From contig CM038470.1 in assembly GCA_021464415.1 (NCBI GenBank), positions 30,747,774 to 30,811,773 of the forward strand: a stretch of 64,000 nucleotides of DNA, written 5' to 3'. The translations under genes were made by a program, and so were the position numbers. This stretch comes from Lonicera japonica. Taxonomy: Eukaryota > Streptophyta > Magnoliopsida > Dipsacales > Caprifoliaceae. This document shows positions 25,858 to 37,398 of the stretch, one piece after another. Within the stretch, counting starts at the first letter, position 1. Each line of letters opens with the position of its first letter. The notes under the pieces are model-generated. The model did not search any database. It was not told the DNA's origin and saw only the letters and a list, made by a program, of their open reading frames with translations.

Positions 25858-28797
25858 GTGATGACCCCGTCAAGCAGTGGGAAGTTTTTATCGGCAATCC
25901 AATTGAAGAAGGGCATCAAGCACGACAATCCCACTTTTGTGGCTGCACTCAAATGGGATGAAATTCAAGAGACATCGGGACCATTGCCGAAATCCATTAG
26001 ACAAGTGTTAACCGAATTTGAAGATGTGATGCCCGAGAATCTTCCAAAGAAGTTACCTCCTCGTAGAGAAATAGATCATCAAATTGAACTTCTGCCAAGT
26101 ACCAAACCTCCAGTTCGTGCGGCATATCGAATGTCTCAACCCGAACTAGCAGAACTTCGGAAACAGCTGAAGGAGCTACTGGATGCGGGGTTAGTGCAAC
26201 CAGCCAAATCGCCTTATGGAGCTCCTGTCCTCTTCCAGAAGAAACAAGACGGCTCTTTAAGAATGTGTGTCGATTATCGAGCTCTTAACAAGGTGACTAT
26301 AAGGAACAATTATCCCATCCCTCTAGTGGCCGATTGCTTCGATCAACTCAGCCGAGCAAAAATATTCACAAAACTTGATCTCAGATCCGGATATTGGCAA
26401 GTTCGTATTGCAGCAGGGGACGAGGGAAAAACCACGTGTGTCACAAGATATGGAGCCTATAAATTTTTGGTTATGCCATTTGGGCTCACTAACGCTCCAG
26501 CCACCTTCAGCACTCTGATGAATCAAGTTCTCAGGGATTACTTGGATGATTTTGTCGTGGTCTATCTCGACGATATTGTGGTTTTTAGCGAAAGCATGGA
26601 GGAACATGAACAGCACCTGAGGAGGGTATTGGAAAGACTTCGAAAGCATGAGTTGTATCTCAAACAATCGAAATGTTCCTTTGCGCAGAAACGTATCAAG
26701 TTCTTAGGCCACATCATCGAACAGGGAAAAGTGCAGATGGATCCGGTTAAGGTCAAAGTCATACAGGAGTGGCGGGCGCCCACGAATGTGTCCGAACTCC
26801 GTTCTTTTCTGGGACTCGCCAATTACTATAGGAAGTTCGTGAAGAACTACTCTAGTATTGCAATGCCCCTAACGGAACTCTTGAAGAAGTTGAAAGTTTG
26901 GGATTGGACGATGAGTTGCCAAGCTGCCTTCGATGCTCTGAAGAGGGCCATGTCCGAAGATCTCGTTCTTGCACTGCCAGATGTGACTAAGCCGTTTGAA
27001 GTGCATACCGATGCATCGGATGCAGCCCTAGGAGGAGTCTTAATGCAGGAAGGTCACCCGGTAGCTTATGAGAGTCGAAAGCTCAATGACACGGAGAAGA
27101 GGTACTCTGCCCACGAGAAAGAGTTGCTCGCTGTGGTTCATTGTCTAAGGTTATGGAGGCATTACCTTCTCGGTTCTCGATTTTTAGTGAAAACAGATAA
27201 CACCACAGTTAGTCACTTCCTTAGTCAACCGAAATTGAGCTCTAAACAAGCGAGGTGGCAGGAGTTGCTAGCGGAATTCAACTTCTGGATGGAGTATAAA
27301 GAAGGCTCGACCAATCAAGTGGCGGATGCGTTGAGCCGTATAGTTGAGTTCAACCAACAGGCGAATGCGTTCCTTAATGCCATTCTTCGAATCGATAGTC
27401 AAGTATCAACTGAAATTCGAGGAAAAATCAAAATTGCGCTACCGCAAGATCCAGTTTCCGCTCAACTATTGAAGATGATCGAGAAGGGGAAAACGCGGCA
27501 GTTTTGGTTGGACGACGGGTTCGTGTTGACAAAGGGAAATCGAGTGTTTGTCCCTCGAGTAGGGGAATTGAGGCGTACTCTAATCCGAGAGTGTCATGAT
27601 ACCTTATGGGCAGGACATCCTGGTCAAGAAAGAACGCTGGCTCTCCTCAAGCAAGGTTACTACTGGCCCCAAATGGAAGATGATGTCGAGAGCTATGTTA
27701 GAACTTGCCTCATCTGTCAACAGGACAAGATTGAACGAAGACAACCAGCAGGGTTATTGGAATCTCTACCCATCCCGGAACGACCATGGGAGAGCATTTC
27801 ACTTGATTTTATATCAGGCCTACCCAAAATAGGGGACTTGACAACCATCCTCGTGGTCATTGATCGGTTCTCGAAATACGCCACCTTCATTGCGGTTCCG
27901 AAGAACACGTCTGGTGAGGAGACTGCACAATTATTCTTCAAGTATGTGGTTAAATATTGGGGGATCCCTCGAAGCATTGTCAGTGATAGGGACTCACGAT
28001 TCACGGGAAATTTTTGGAAGGAACTCTTCAAGGTTCTCGGCTCCAAGTTGTGTATGAGTTCCAGGTACCATCCTCAGTCTGATGGACAAACTGAAAGATA
28101 CAATGCAATGCTTGAGGAATATCTACGCCACTTTGCCAGTGCAACTCAACGAAATTGGGTTAAATTATTAGATGTGGCTCAATTGTGTTTCAATGCCCAG
28201 AAGAACTCCGGGACAGGCAAGAGTGCTTTCGAAATAGTGATGGGACAACAGCCAATCCTTCCTCACACCGCCAACTCGATGCCAACGTCGAAATCCCCTA
28301 GAGCCCGCAACTTCTCTGAAGAATGGAAGCAGAATATTGAGTTGGCTCGTTCGCACCTAGAGAAGGCCACCCATCGAATGAAGAAGTATGCAGATCAGAA
28401 AAGGCGACCGTTAGAGTTCCAAGTAGGAGATCTCGTAATAGTGAAGCTCCTTCCACAAGATAGGAAGTTCTTGAGGGGTCGAGACCCACGCCTTCTGCAA
28501 AAATATGAGGGGCCGCTTCGAATTGTGAAGAAAATCGGGAAAGTGGCTTATCGGATTGAACCCCCTAGCTGGCTGAAGGTTCACCCAGTATTTCATGTCA
28601 GCATACTGAAGCCATATTTTGCTGACACAACCGATCCATCCCGGGGAGAGTCTAGTCGTCCAGGGCTAAAGCAGAGAGCAGAGGGGAAGCAGTCAGTGGA
28701 AGCCATCCTAGCTGATCGAGTTGTCACAGCTTCTCGTAAACAACACCAAGAGTTCCTTGTCAAATGGGCAGGAAGAGACCCAGAAGAGAACACTTAG
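25858..28797 (+). CDS. pol: pol of the gypsy element: RT, RNase H, integrase, partial chromodomain
   Basis: 979 residues in the same frame as protease. The RT domain (about residues 60-270) has the catalytic YLDD at 26563-26574 and VMPFGLTNAPATF. RNase H (about 375-490) has VHTDASDAALGG. Integrase has an HHCC-type zinc region (GHPGQERTL, CLICQQDK) and core residues in LDFISGLPK, IVSDRDSRF and HPQSDGQTERYN. Near the C-terminus comes the GPLRIVKKIGKVAYRIEPP segment, then a chromodomain start (ILADRVV, QEFLVKWAGRDPEE) interrupted by TAG at 28795-28797; chromodomain-like sequence continues in frame after it. The domain order marks a chromovirus. Confidence 0.93.
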   Translation: MMTPSSSGKFLSAIQLKKGIKHDNPTFVAALKWDEIQETSGPLPKSIRQVLTEFEDVMPENLPKKLPPRREIDHQIELLPSTKPPVRAAYRMSQPELAELRKQLKELLDAGLVQPAKSPYGAPVLFQKKQDGSLRMCVDYRALNKVTIRNNYPIPLVADCFDQLSRAKIFTKLDLRSGYWQVRIAAGDEGKTTCVTRYGAYKFLVMPFGLTNAPATFSTLMNQVLRDYLDDFVVVYLDDIVVFSESMEEHEQHLRRVLERLRKHELYLKQSKCSFAQKRIKFLGHIIEQGKVQMDPVKVKVIQEWRAPTNVSELRSFLGLANYYRKFVKNYSSIAMPLTELLKKLKVWDWTMSCQAAFDALKRAMSEDLVLALPDVTKPFEVHTDASDAALGGVLMQEGHPVAYESRKLNDTEKRYSAHEKELLAVVHCLRLWRHYLLGSRFLVKTDNTTVSHFLSQPKLSSKQARWQELLAEFNFWMEYKEGSTNQVADALSRIVEFNQQANAFLNAILRIDSQVSTEIRGKIKIALPQDPVSAQLLKMIEKGKTRQFWLDDGFVLTKGNRVFVPRVGELRRTLIRECHDTLWAGHPGQERTLALLKQGYYWPQMEDDVESYVRTCLICQQDKIERRQPAGLLESLPIPERPWESISLDFISGLPKIGDLTTILVVIDRFSKYATFIAVPKNTSGEETAQLFFKYVVKYWGIPRSIVSDRDSRFTGNFWKELFKVLGSKLCMSSRYHPQSDGQTERYNAMLEEYLRHFASATQRNWVKLLDVAQLCFNAQKNSGTGKSAFEIVMGQQPILPHTANSMPTSKSPRARNFSEEWKQNIELARSHLEKATHRMKKYADQKRRPLEFQVGDLVIVKLLPQDRKFLRGRDPRLLQKYEGPLRIVKKIGKVAYRIEPPSWLKVHPVFHVSILKPYFADTTDPSRGESSRPGLKQRAEGKQSVEAILADRVVTASRKQHQEFLVKWAGRDPEENT

Positions 28798-28872
28798 GAA
28801 AAAGCATCAGACCTATCGGCCTTCCAGGACCGGATCACAGCATACCTCAACCAGTTGCCGAGGGCGTCAACA

Positions 28873-28889
28873 GCTCTGGTGGGGGAGGA
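28873..28889 (+). other. Polypurine tract
   Basis: GCTCTGGTGGGGGAGGA immediately precedes the 3' LTR at 28890, the expected position for plus-strand priming. Confidence 0.7.
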
Positions 28890-29499
28890 TGTCACGGGGT
28901 GCCTTCCAACAGCACTCGTGACCGACACCGACAACACTTCATCAGCACCGTGCTTGCGCCCGAGCGCAGCACGGCCCAACAGACAATGATCGATTGCGCT
29001 TCATCAGCACCGTGCACGCGCCCAAGCGCAGCACAGCATCTAGTTTTATTATTCTGTTTAGGTTTCCCTTATGTAAATATTGTTGTTTCCATGTAACTAG
29101 ATTTAGGAATTTTCCTTGTAATTGCATTTCATTTTCTTTGTAATAGTTTTCTTGTAACTTGTAAGACCCAACGTGCACTGCTACCACTCTGGTATTTTCA
29201 TTAAGTGGTTATATGTGGGGATAAGACTATCTGCCTCACACCCGAGTTGCCTACCAGTGCACGTTGTTTAGCACTTGCTTTCAAGCTCTTACTTTCTTTC
29301 GAATTGTAATAGCTTTCCATGTAATCTAATTTTCTTGCAATGAAGTAATCTCAATTTGCGCTCACGCTCTCTTTCAAATTACTGTTGTTGCATGTTGTTC
29401 GTTGATTGTTAATAAAATTCGATCACATTCAACCGTGCTATCGGTTAGCCCGGTCGTTCACGTGGCCTCCTTTGTGCCATCAAAAGACGCCCCGTGACA
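28890..29499 (+). repeat. 3' LTR of the gypsy element
   Basis: 610 bp, seven differences from the 5' LTR counted by eye, ending CCCCGTGACA and followed by the target copy CATGT. Confidence 0.93.
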
Positions 29500-29504
29500 C
29501 ATGT

Positions 29505-29859
29505 GACCACTTACAATAAATAGGCATTTACTTGTTTTATTTCATAAGTTGTAATTCCAATTGAGCGTAAGAAGGTTAGGTTAGAGAACTCAAAAGTGGA
29601 ATTGGTTTGGCTTGTAAAACATTTGTAGTCCGTTGTTTTTGTTATTAATAGAAACTGTCATTGACGGTGGACTAGTGGCAATTGTCTATACCACACTATG
29701 CCTTGTGTTGTGTGTTGGTGAGTTGTTTTTCCATTTTCTCTATATTTTTCACGTGTGTTTGTGCTTGTGGTGTTGTCTCTTCTTTCATATTTGTTTGGAG
29801 TTATTCTAGTATCCTCCCGATTTGTCTTGCTTTGTGTATAGGGCGTGTAAGGCAGAACA
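29505..29859 (+). mobile_element. Right LTR of the copia element, second part
   Basis: Continues from 23461 after the gypsy insertion. It includes GACCACTTACAATAAATAGG, AGAAACTGTCATTGACGGTGG and a CA end at 29858-29859. The following host sequence (AAGGCTAATAAA) matches intron 9 of the OSCA gene at about 39018, placing the insertion inside OSCA fragment B. The flanking target copies (ATTAT and AATTT) are degraded. Confidence 0.75.
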
Positions 29860-29864
29860 AATTT

Positions 29865-30370
29865 AAGGCTAATAAAACCCACAAATACTAATTAACAGAT
29901 TTAGACACCCTTCTATTAGTAGCACAGCGTTGTTGAAAAGAGAACGTTTGAATAATTTGGGGCGCGGGGCGCGTTTGATTCATATACATAAAAAAAAATA
30001 ACACCAACGATTCCTTGGAATCACTTTAAGTGGATGGATCGATTTCTCATGGAAAACAAAAACTGAGTGGTGCAGGAGTCTTTAATTTAAACATGTAAAA
30101 ATGAGAGAACTATGCCAATTAACTTTATATAGGGAAACTGGAAATTAATTTTCTGGAAAATTTTCAAATCGAACACCACCAAAAATAGAACATATGAAAT
30201 TTTGAAAGTTTTTCCGGGAAACAAAGTGCCCTTACTTCGCATTCCGGATACAATGTTATATTCTCAATGTTCATTAATAGTGTTATAAATTTCACTGAGT
30301 GCTAAGAAAAGGAATAAAAGGAAAAGAAACAAATTCCAAGAAGTAAAGTTGAAGTGTCGGCAAAGTCACA
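29865..30370 (-). pseudogene. OSCA/CSC1-like fragment B, upstream part
   Basis: Aligns with 39018-39640 of the intact gene: intron 9 including its MITE (29975-30235 matches 39120-39382), then part of exon 9. A deletion joins AGAAACAAATT in the intron directly to CCAAGAAG of the exon, removing the donor side. Similarity ends after AAAGTTGAAGTGTCGGCAAAGTC near 30370. This shows the original duplicate reached at least into exon 9. Confidence 0.78.
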
Positions 30371-32214
30371 TGATATATGCCCCGAAGAAACAAATAGACA
30401 TACTTTTCCTCTTTTTTTCTTTTTACGTTTTATTTCTTTCTAATATTTGGTCAACAATCTGTATTGACTATTCTGGGGGCATAATTGTAGTTTGGTTGAA
30501 TTTGTAAACACTCTAAACCAATTTCTCCGATTTTAATAGATGAAGGGGATTTAATGTCGTAATTTTTTTATGGGGGCAAAATACAAAAGGGTGATAATTC
30601 AAGGTGGTTTACTATAATTCACCCATACAAATATTAGTTAAAGTCCTTTATTTATTATAATTGAGTTAATCAAATTGATATTATTTCCTACAGCAATCTT
30701 CCTGAAGCTAATTAAACACTTTAATTTAAGATTACAAGTCTTACCAATGATGGGTACCTTATTAGTGGGAGTGAAATATCCATTCATATTCTCTATCACC
30801 GCTAAACAAACAAGGCTTAAGACTATATCATAATACTATATTTCTCGCACAAGCATTGTATGTACGATTAAATTCAAGTAATTTAAAAACAAGGTTTCAA
30901 TTTTCATTCCTTGCATTATAATATATATTAATATATATATAATGTGAGGGAAGTCCACTTAAGATGCGCACCGTATATATATATAGTTACAAATTATTAG
31001 AGCATCTCCGACCCTTTCCATATACTTTTCTTATATTTGAGAAAAAAATTTGATCAAAAAGTCATATTTGGGGAGAAACTCTCCAATGATTAACCTATCT
31101 TCCAATGTTTGGAAAAAGTTTAACGAAACATATTTTCCAATCATGTTTTTCCTTAAATATGAGAATAAAATAAAATTATTTCAAAATAAAATCTTTGAAA
31201 TTTGCTTTAGAAGAACATTTGGGGACCCTTATCAATTCTCTCAAATTTGGAGAAATTTTTGGCAACGCCTCAAATATGGGGAAATTATAGGGGAGGGTTG
31301 GAGTGAGTTTTTATAATATTTATCCCAAATTTAAGTTTAGGAACAAGTATGAGGGAGAATTGGACTTACTCTTCTAGGAGCAATTTATCACACATTTCCC
31401 TCTTTCCTAATATTTTAATTATTCTTACGTTTTTAATGATGTTTAATTTTGGTTGGTGCTATTTACGCATATCATTTTACTTTGTTCCACTCTATTAATT
31501 CAAATTGTTACCCACTTACGCTCCAAAGCTAGACCACTCCCATTTTAATAAAATTAAAAACAAAATTCCCTCCCAATAACAACAGACAACTACATTTTCA
31601 ATTTTTATGTAGAAAGACTATTCGTCTTCAAGATCTCTCAAGTATTCATTCATCTTTAGCTTTCAGTTCAAACCCAAGTGTAGAATCTCTCTATTTACGC
31701 AGTGTTGATTGAAACCATTGGTTATTTAGAATCAAAATGTGCATGCATTATGCTTGAAACCCTTGGTTATTAGAACGTTACACCATATTGGAACATTAGT
31801 TATGGTATAAACTTAAATTGATCTCTAGATTTGGTTTGAAGTGTTGTGTAAGAATATTTATTCGCTAGAACGTAAGCAAGTTTGATCATTGTTCGTTGTT
31901 CTTTGTTGCTGATAGATTGTGTTTGTTATGCTTAATATTTTTTTTGAATTCAACACTAATCCGGTAGATATTTAACGGGTATCCTTACTCCAAATCGGCC
32001 TATGTCCAGCAAATAATTAAGCATCAACTTATTCAACTTATGTTAAACGAGTGTATATGAATTTTAAGTTTATAAATATTGTACTACACACCTTCGATCA
32101 AGATATCCGACATGTAAATTAGCTCCAACTTGGGCCACGTCAACTGTTATTATGATATTTACCAATTTCAACTGCTGTTAAGATATATACTATATATTAT
32201 TATATTTTAATAAA
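30371..32214. other. Intergenic spacer between OSCA fragment B and polyubiquitin C
   Basis: No gene supported. It is AT-rich. A possible MITE-like stretch (31000-31390) starts AGAGCATCTCCGACCC and holds GGGGAGGGTTGGAGTGAG in inverted sense. Homology to the upstream region of gene B starts at about 32215. Confidence 0.45.
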
Positions 32215-32491
32215 ATAATATTACTTAACCGTTTGATATTTTTATTTTATATTTTGATTTAAACTATAAATATATACTTAAGTAGTACACACATTGTCAA
32301 TAATCTTATAATTTAATGGTATTTTTTTTGATTTTATATATTTTTACTTAGAGCGATTCAAATACGAAATTTTTTGTTAAATAGATTGATTTCTTGTAAA
32401 AATTTATTGAATTACTAAATCACTCCATAAAGTTTTAATTTTATAGTGTTAAAAAGTTAAAACTGCTCATTCGATTAAAAAATTCTTATAA

Positions 32492-32592
32492 AAATGACGC
32501 GAGAGTCTTCTTGCAAAGATTATAAATTTAATCCGGAGAGTGCCACGAAAATGACGCGAGGATTCCGTGTGATTGCGAAGACTATAAATTTG
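32492..32592 (+). repeat. 57-bp direct repeat upstream of polyubiquitin C
   Basis: AAAATGACGCGAG occurs at 32492 and 32549, each followed by AAGA(T/C)TATAAATTT about 30 bases on. Gene B has only one TATAAATTTGATTACTTCA copy, so the duplication is specific to C. Confidence 0.6.
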
Positions 32593-32723
32593 ATTACTTC
32601 ATCAATGACACGTCAAAGCATTTTGTGGAAGAGAGATCCTCGTTCGTTCGTTCGTTCCTACCTACTCCTTTCTAGTTATTTCCAGATTTACCCCTAGCCT
32701 CCCATTCCTTAATTCTCCTCTCC

Positions 32724-32731
32724 TATAAATA
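32724..32731 (+). promoter_or_regulatory. TATA box of polyubiquitin gene C
   Basis: TATAAATA in TCCTATAAATACAGCC; the promoter is nearly identical to that of gene B from about 32590. Confidence 0.85.
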
Positions 32732-32860
32732 CAGCCTTCCCCTCTTCCAAACCTTCATTCGTTCATAATCAGATTTTCTATTACAATTGATTGTTCTCTA
32801 CATCTCGATTAATCATCAAATCAATAGAATCGCTTCTCTATTCCGTTGCTTCAAGGAAAG

Positions 32861-34225
<1,365 letters not shown>

Positions 34226-35171
34226 ATCTTTGAATTGATGGTTCTGCTTTTAGTGATTATGCATTTTTCTTTGAATTGAAAACTTTGGTGGTGGTTATGG
34301 TTATGGTTATGGTTGTGGTTGTGTTTAGTTGTTGTCAAGTACTTTGGATTTGTTTGTTTACAAGAAGTTAAATGGTGGTTTGAACAAAATTCTTTGTATT
34401 TGTGTTTGTGGAATTATTATGTGTTTGTGCTTTTAAATGAACCAAGCTACTCAAGCTCCACTCACAGGTCATTTGTGAAACAAAATAACGCAGGTTGAAC
34501 ACAATTTGGCTCGGCATGTTAAGGAACTTTACAAGTTCAAAATGTTTTACAAACCGAACTTCTAACAACCCATTGGCTTGTTTATAGCCCCAATTGATGT
34601 CTTTGATTATCATTTTCTTCTTGTTGTGAGGATTTTCGTTTCGCAGTTGAAAGTTCATTCTTATTAGAAGACACTTGAAAATATGTTTCTTGTCAAAACT
34701 GTAGAACATTGTTAAAGCCAGAAAGGCCATGAAGTATCAATCGACAAATTCAGTATCATTTTTTCTAATCAATGCACCTGATTAAGAATTTAAGATGATG
34801 TTTGGTTGATTGTTTGAGTTGAGTTTTTAAAATTTGGTGTTTGTTAGGATTTGGAAGTATGGTGAAAAGTGAATTTGGTTTTTGTTTGAGTTTTTTTTCA
34901 ACCAACTAAAAAATCTCATAAAAAAATTTCAAAAAATAGTCACAATGGATCTTATTTTATAGATCTCGACAAGTAAGTTTCAAATATATATATATATATA
35001 TTATCTAATTTTGATTTTTGGATTTAAAGTTATGGTATTTTAAAAGTTTTTTTAAGGAGAGAAAGTAAAGTAAAATAAATTTTGGGAAGTGTAAAACTAA
35101 AGTTTTCAAAATTTTGAAAAAAAAAACACTCACCAAACAGGGAGTAAACTTCGAGAAAAATTCAGAGAACA
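34226..35171 (+). other. 3' flank of polyubiquitin C
   Basis: No gene. A GGTTATG/GTGGTT-type simple repeat lies at about 34288-34322 and a TA run at 34985-35000. Confidence 0.55.
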
Positions 35172-35180
35172 AACAAACAT

Positions 35181-36267
35181 GGGCGCGGGTAAAATCACCC
35201 TTAATTTTCATTATTAGCACTCATTTTTTAGGCACCCGATCTTAATTTTTAATTTAGTAAAAGCACCCTAAATGTTGAGAGCACTCATTAGGGTTGCATC
35301 ATTTGTGCTCCGTTACGATCTTCCGACACTAATTTATTGTTAAATGACAACACTGACCGCTAGCCATTTTTGTTTATCTTATCTCCTTGTATGCTCCCTT
35401 ACAATCTTCTGGCACACAAATTTATTGTTAAATGACAGCACTGCCCCTTTTTGTTCATTTTTTGTTCATTGTCTTCCTAAACTCTTCCTTTAATTTGCCC
35501 TTCAATATAAAATCCTCTCGTAAATGGGCATCATCAAAGTTCAAGGGGGACGAGGTTTCATGACGAGTACAAGGTACTTGCATCTACTGTTGGGTCTCGC
35601 TAAGGATAAAGGTGCAATTTCCGCAAGCACATGACCACATTCATTCTTTTTTTTAGTCTCTTAAATTTCAAGTTCATATCAACATAAAGCGACATAAGGG
35701 TACAAATAAACTATATTGATTGCTTTAAATCATGCCTTCAAGACTTGATGTACTTTCAAAAAAATTCATCTTGACACCATTGATTTTGTTGAAACTGTAA
35801 ATTGATGGCTTGAAATGGTAGCAAGAGAAAAGAAAATTTAGAGAGAGAAAACCGAAGAAACAGATTAATCAAAAAAAATATGCTTCAACCTGAAGAGTTT
35901 GTTTGTAACTTTAATTTTGATTTCATTTTTTTTGTTTTTGATTTGTTAATTGAATATTTTTACATTATTGGGAGAACATTTATCAACTTTGGTGGATCAT
36001 GCCAAGGTGGTTATATTGGGAACTGGAGGCTTGCATACAAAAAAGGGAAGGACTGCAGGCTGAAAATTGGAGCAAATAAAAACAGAGGAGAAGGAAAACA
36101 TAAAGGTAAACCACAAATTAGTAAAAAAAGGGTGAATGGTACTTTTGTCTTTGTAGGTGATTGGAATAAGGGTGCCTTTAAAGTGAAAAAGATAATTTAA
36201 TAACAATAAATTTTGCTTTTAGAAAGGGTGCTTAAGTTAGAATTTCCGGGTGCCGATACTAGCACCC
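35181..36267. mobile_element. Non-autonomous Mutator-like element, GGGTGC family, copy 1
   Basis: Starts GGGCGCGGGTAAAATCACCC and ends GGGTGCCGATACTAGCACCC, a long but imperfect inverted pair continuing about 90 bases inward. The flanking 9-mers are AACAAACAT (35172-35180) and AACAAAGAT (36268-36276), an 8/9 target duplication. The length is 1,087 bp. A modest open frame inside is not recognisable as a protein. Confidence 0.75.
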
Positions 36268-36276
36268 AACAAAGAT

Positions 36277-37230
36277 TACTCGCGGCGGTAGCAAGAGAAT
36301 AATCAGAAAAATGTTAACATTTTCTGTTTTTTTTCAAATACGTACGTGTGGGTGGGATAAATTTGTCTAAGTTATGCACTCTTTGCTCTTTTATCTTTTA
36401 GGAAAGAATCATAATGATAAATGCTTCTTTTTCATTTTTTATTTTTTTAATATTGCGGTTTTGGCAATGGCCTAGATGCAAGATAAAGATTTCTAAAACA
36501 GGTCGTCAAATGTAAGGTTACGATATCAAAGGATTGGAAAAGAGAAGTTAAACTTTTGAGTGTCTAAAAGTACCGATCGAGCTTTGAAATTGGAAATGAA
36601 AAAAAAAAAATTAGCTTACAAAATTCCGAGCATACGCGAACATATATATTTTCAATTGCATTTCTCTGATTATACTATACTATATAATGGGCATATAAGT
36701 TTGGTTAGACACTTAGACTAAGTTCTTTATCCTACGAACAATTAATGTCTGTTAGGTTTCAAACAGAAAACAAATTTCCATTTTAGAACCCATCATATAT
36801 TTCAACATCTATTTTCTGTTTCGAGGCTCACCATTATTCTGGCATTTCTTTTCCATTTGTTTCCTTATAATACTTAACAAAATATACTATTGTCGGTCGT
36901 CTAACAAAGATATTACTTACCCCAAGTTGTTCTACAATTTCTTGTAGATTGGACAAAAATCAATAAGAACAAACATTTCTTGATAAATCTATTCAAGCCA
37001 ACGACATTCAATCAACATGAAATTGTGAAAATCTTGAAGTGCCAAATTTTACACTTGCCGTCTTAATTTTTCATAGAAGATACGCAAAATAAGTTGTGAA
37101 ACATTTCGTGCTACTTTGGTTGAAATTGTGCACAGCTGTTGGCGACTTGTCGCTTTTACTAAATCTGTTTTTTCAAATTATATATATTCCAGTTGCACAC
37201 GCACGTCCTTGTTAATAGAAGAGGGAATTC
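36277..37230. other. Spacer between the MULE and the OSCA 3' end
   Basis: No gene or clear repeat seen. Similarity to the B flank (AACAACATTTACAAT) begins at about 37250. Confidence 0.45.
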
Positions 37231-37398
37231 CAACTAAACCTTAAATTATAAACAACATTTACAATGCAAAAGGGGAATGAGAACTGGTTAGAGATTATCA
37301 AACTGTCTAAATAACTCAGCAGCTAACAAATGGTTAGACTTAGATCAAGCAAATCAACCCCAAACTAAAACAAAAACCAGAAAAACCAAGATTCCAAC

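Larger units (their letters stand above)
23462..29499 (+). mobile_element. Complete-length Ty3/gypsy chromovirus with two LTRs
   Basis: A 6,038-bp element with 610-bp LTRs at 23462-24071 and 28890-29499, both running TGTCACGGGG to CCCCGTGACA. A perfect 5-bp target duplication CATGT lies at 23457-23461 and 29500-29504. By eye the LTRs differ at seven positions (about 1.1%), implying a young insertion. Internal order is PBS, gag, protease, RT, RNase H, integrase, chromodomain and polypurine tract, the chromovirus order; the RT wording suggests the Galadriel-like group with low certainty. Three lesions (a frame change, an in-frame TGA and an in-frame TAG) argue that this copy is not autonomous. 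It inserted into the right LTR of an older copia element. Confidence 0.95.

Noticed and set aside
35880..36200. 106-residue open frame inside the 35181 element
   Set aside because: Low-complexity, Lys-rich and without any transposase or host motif; likely chance.
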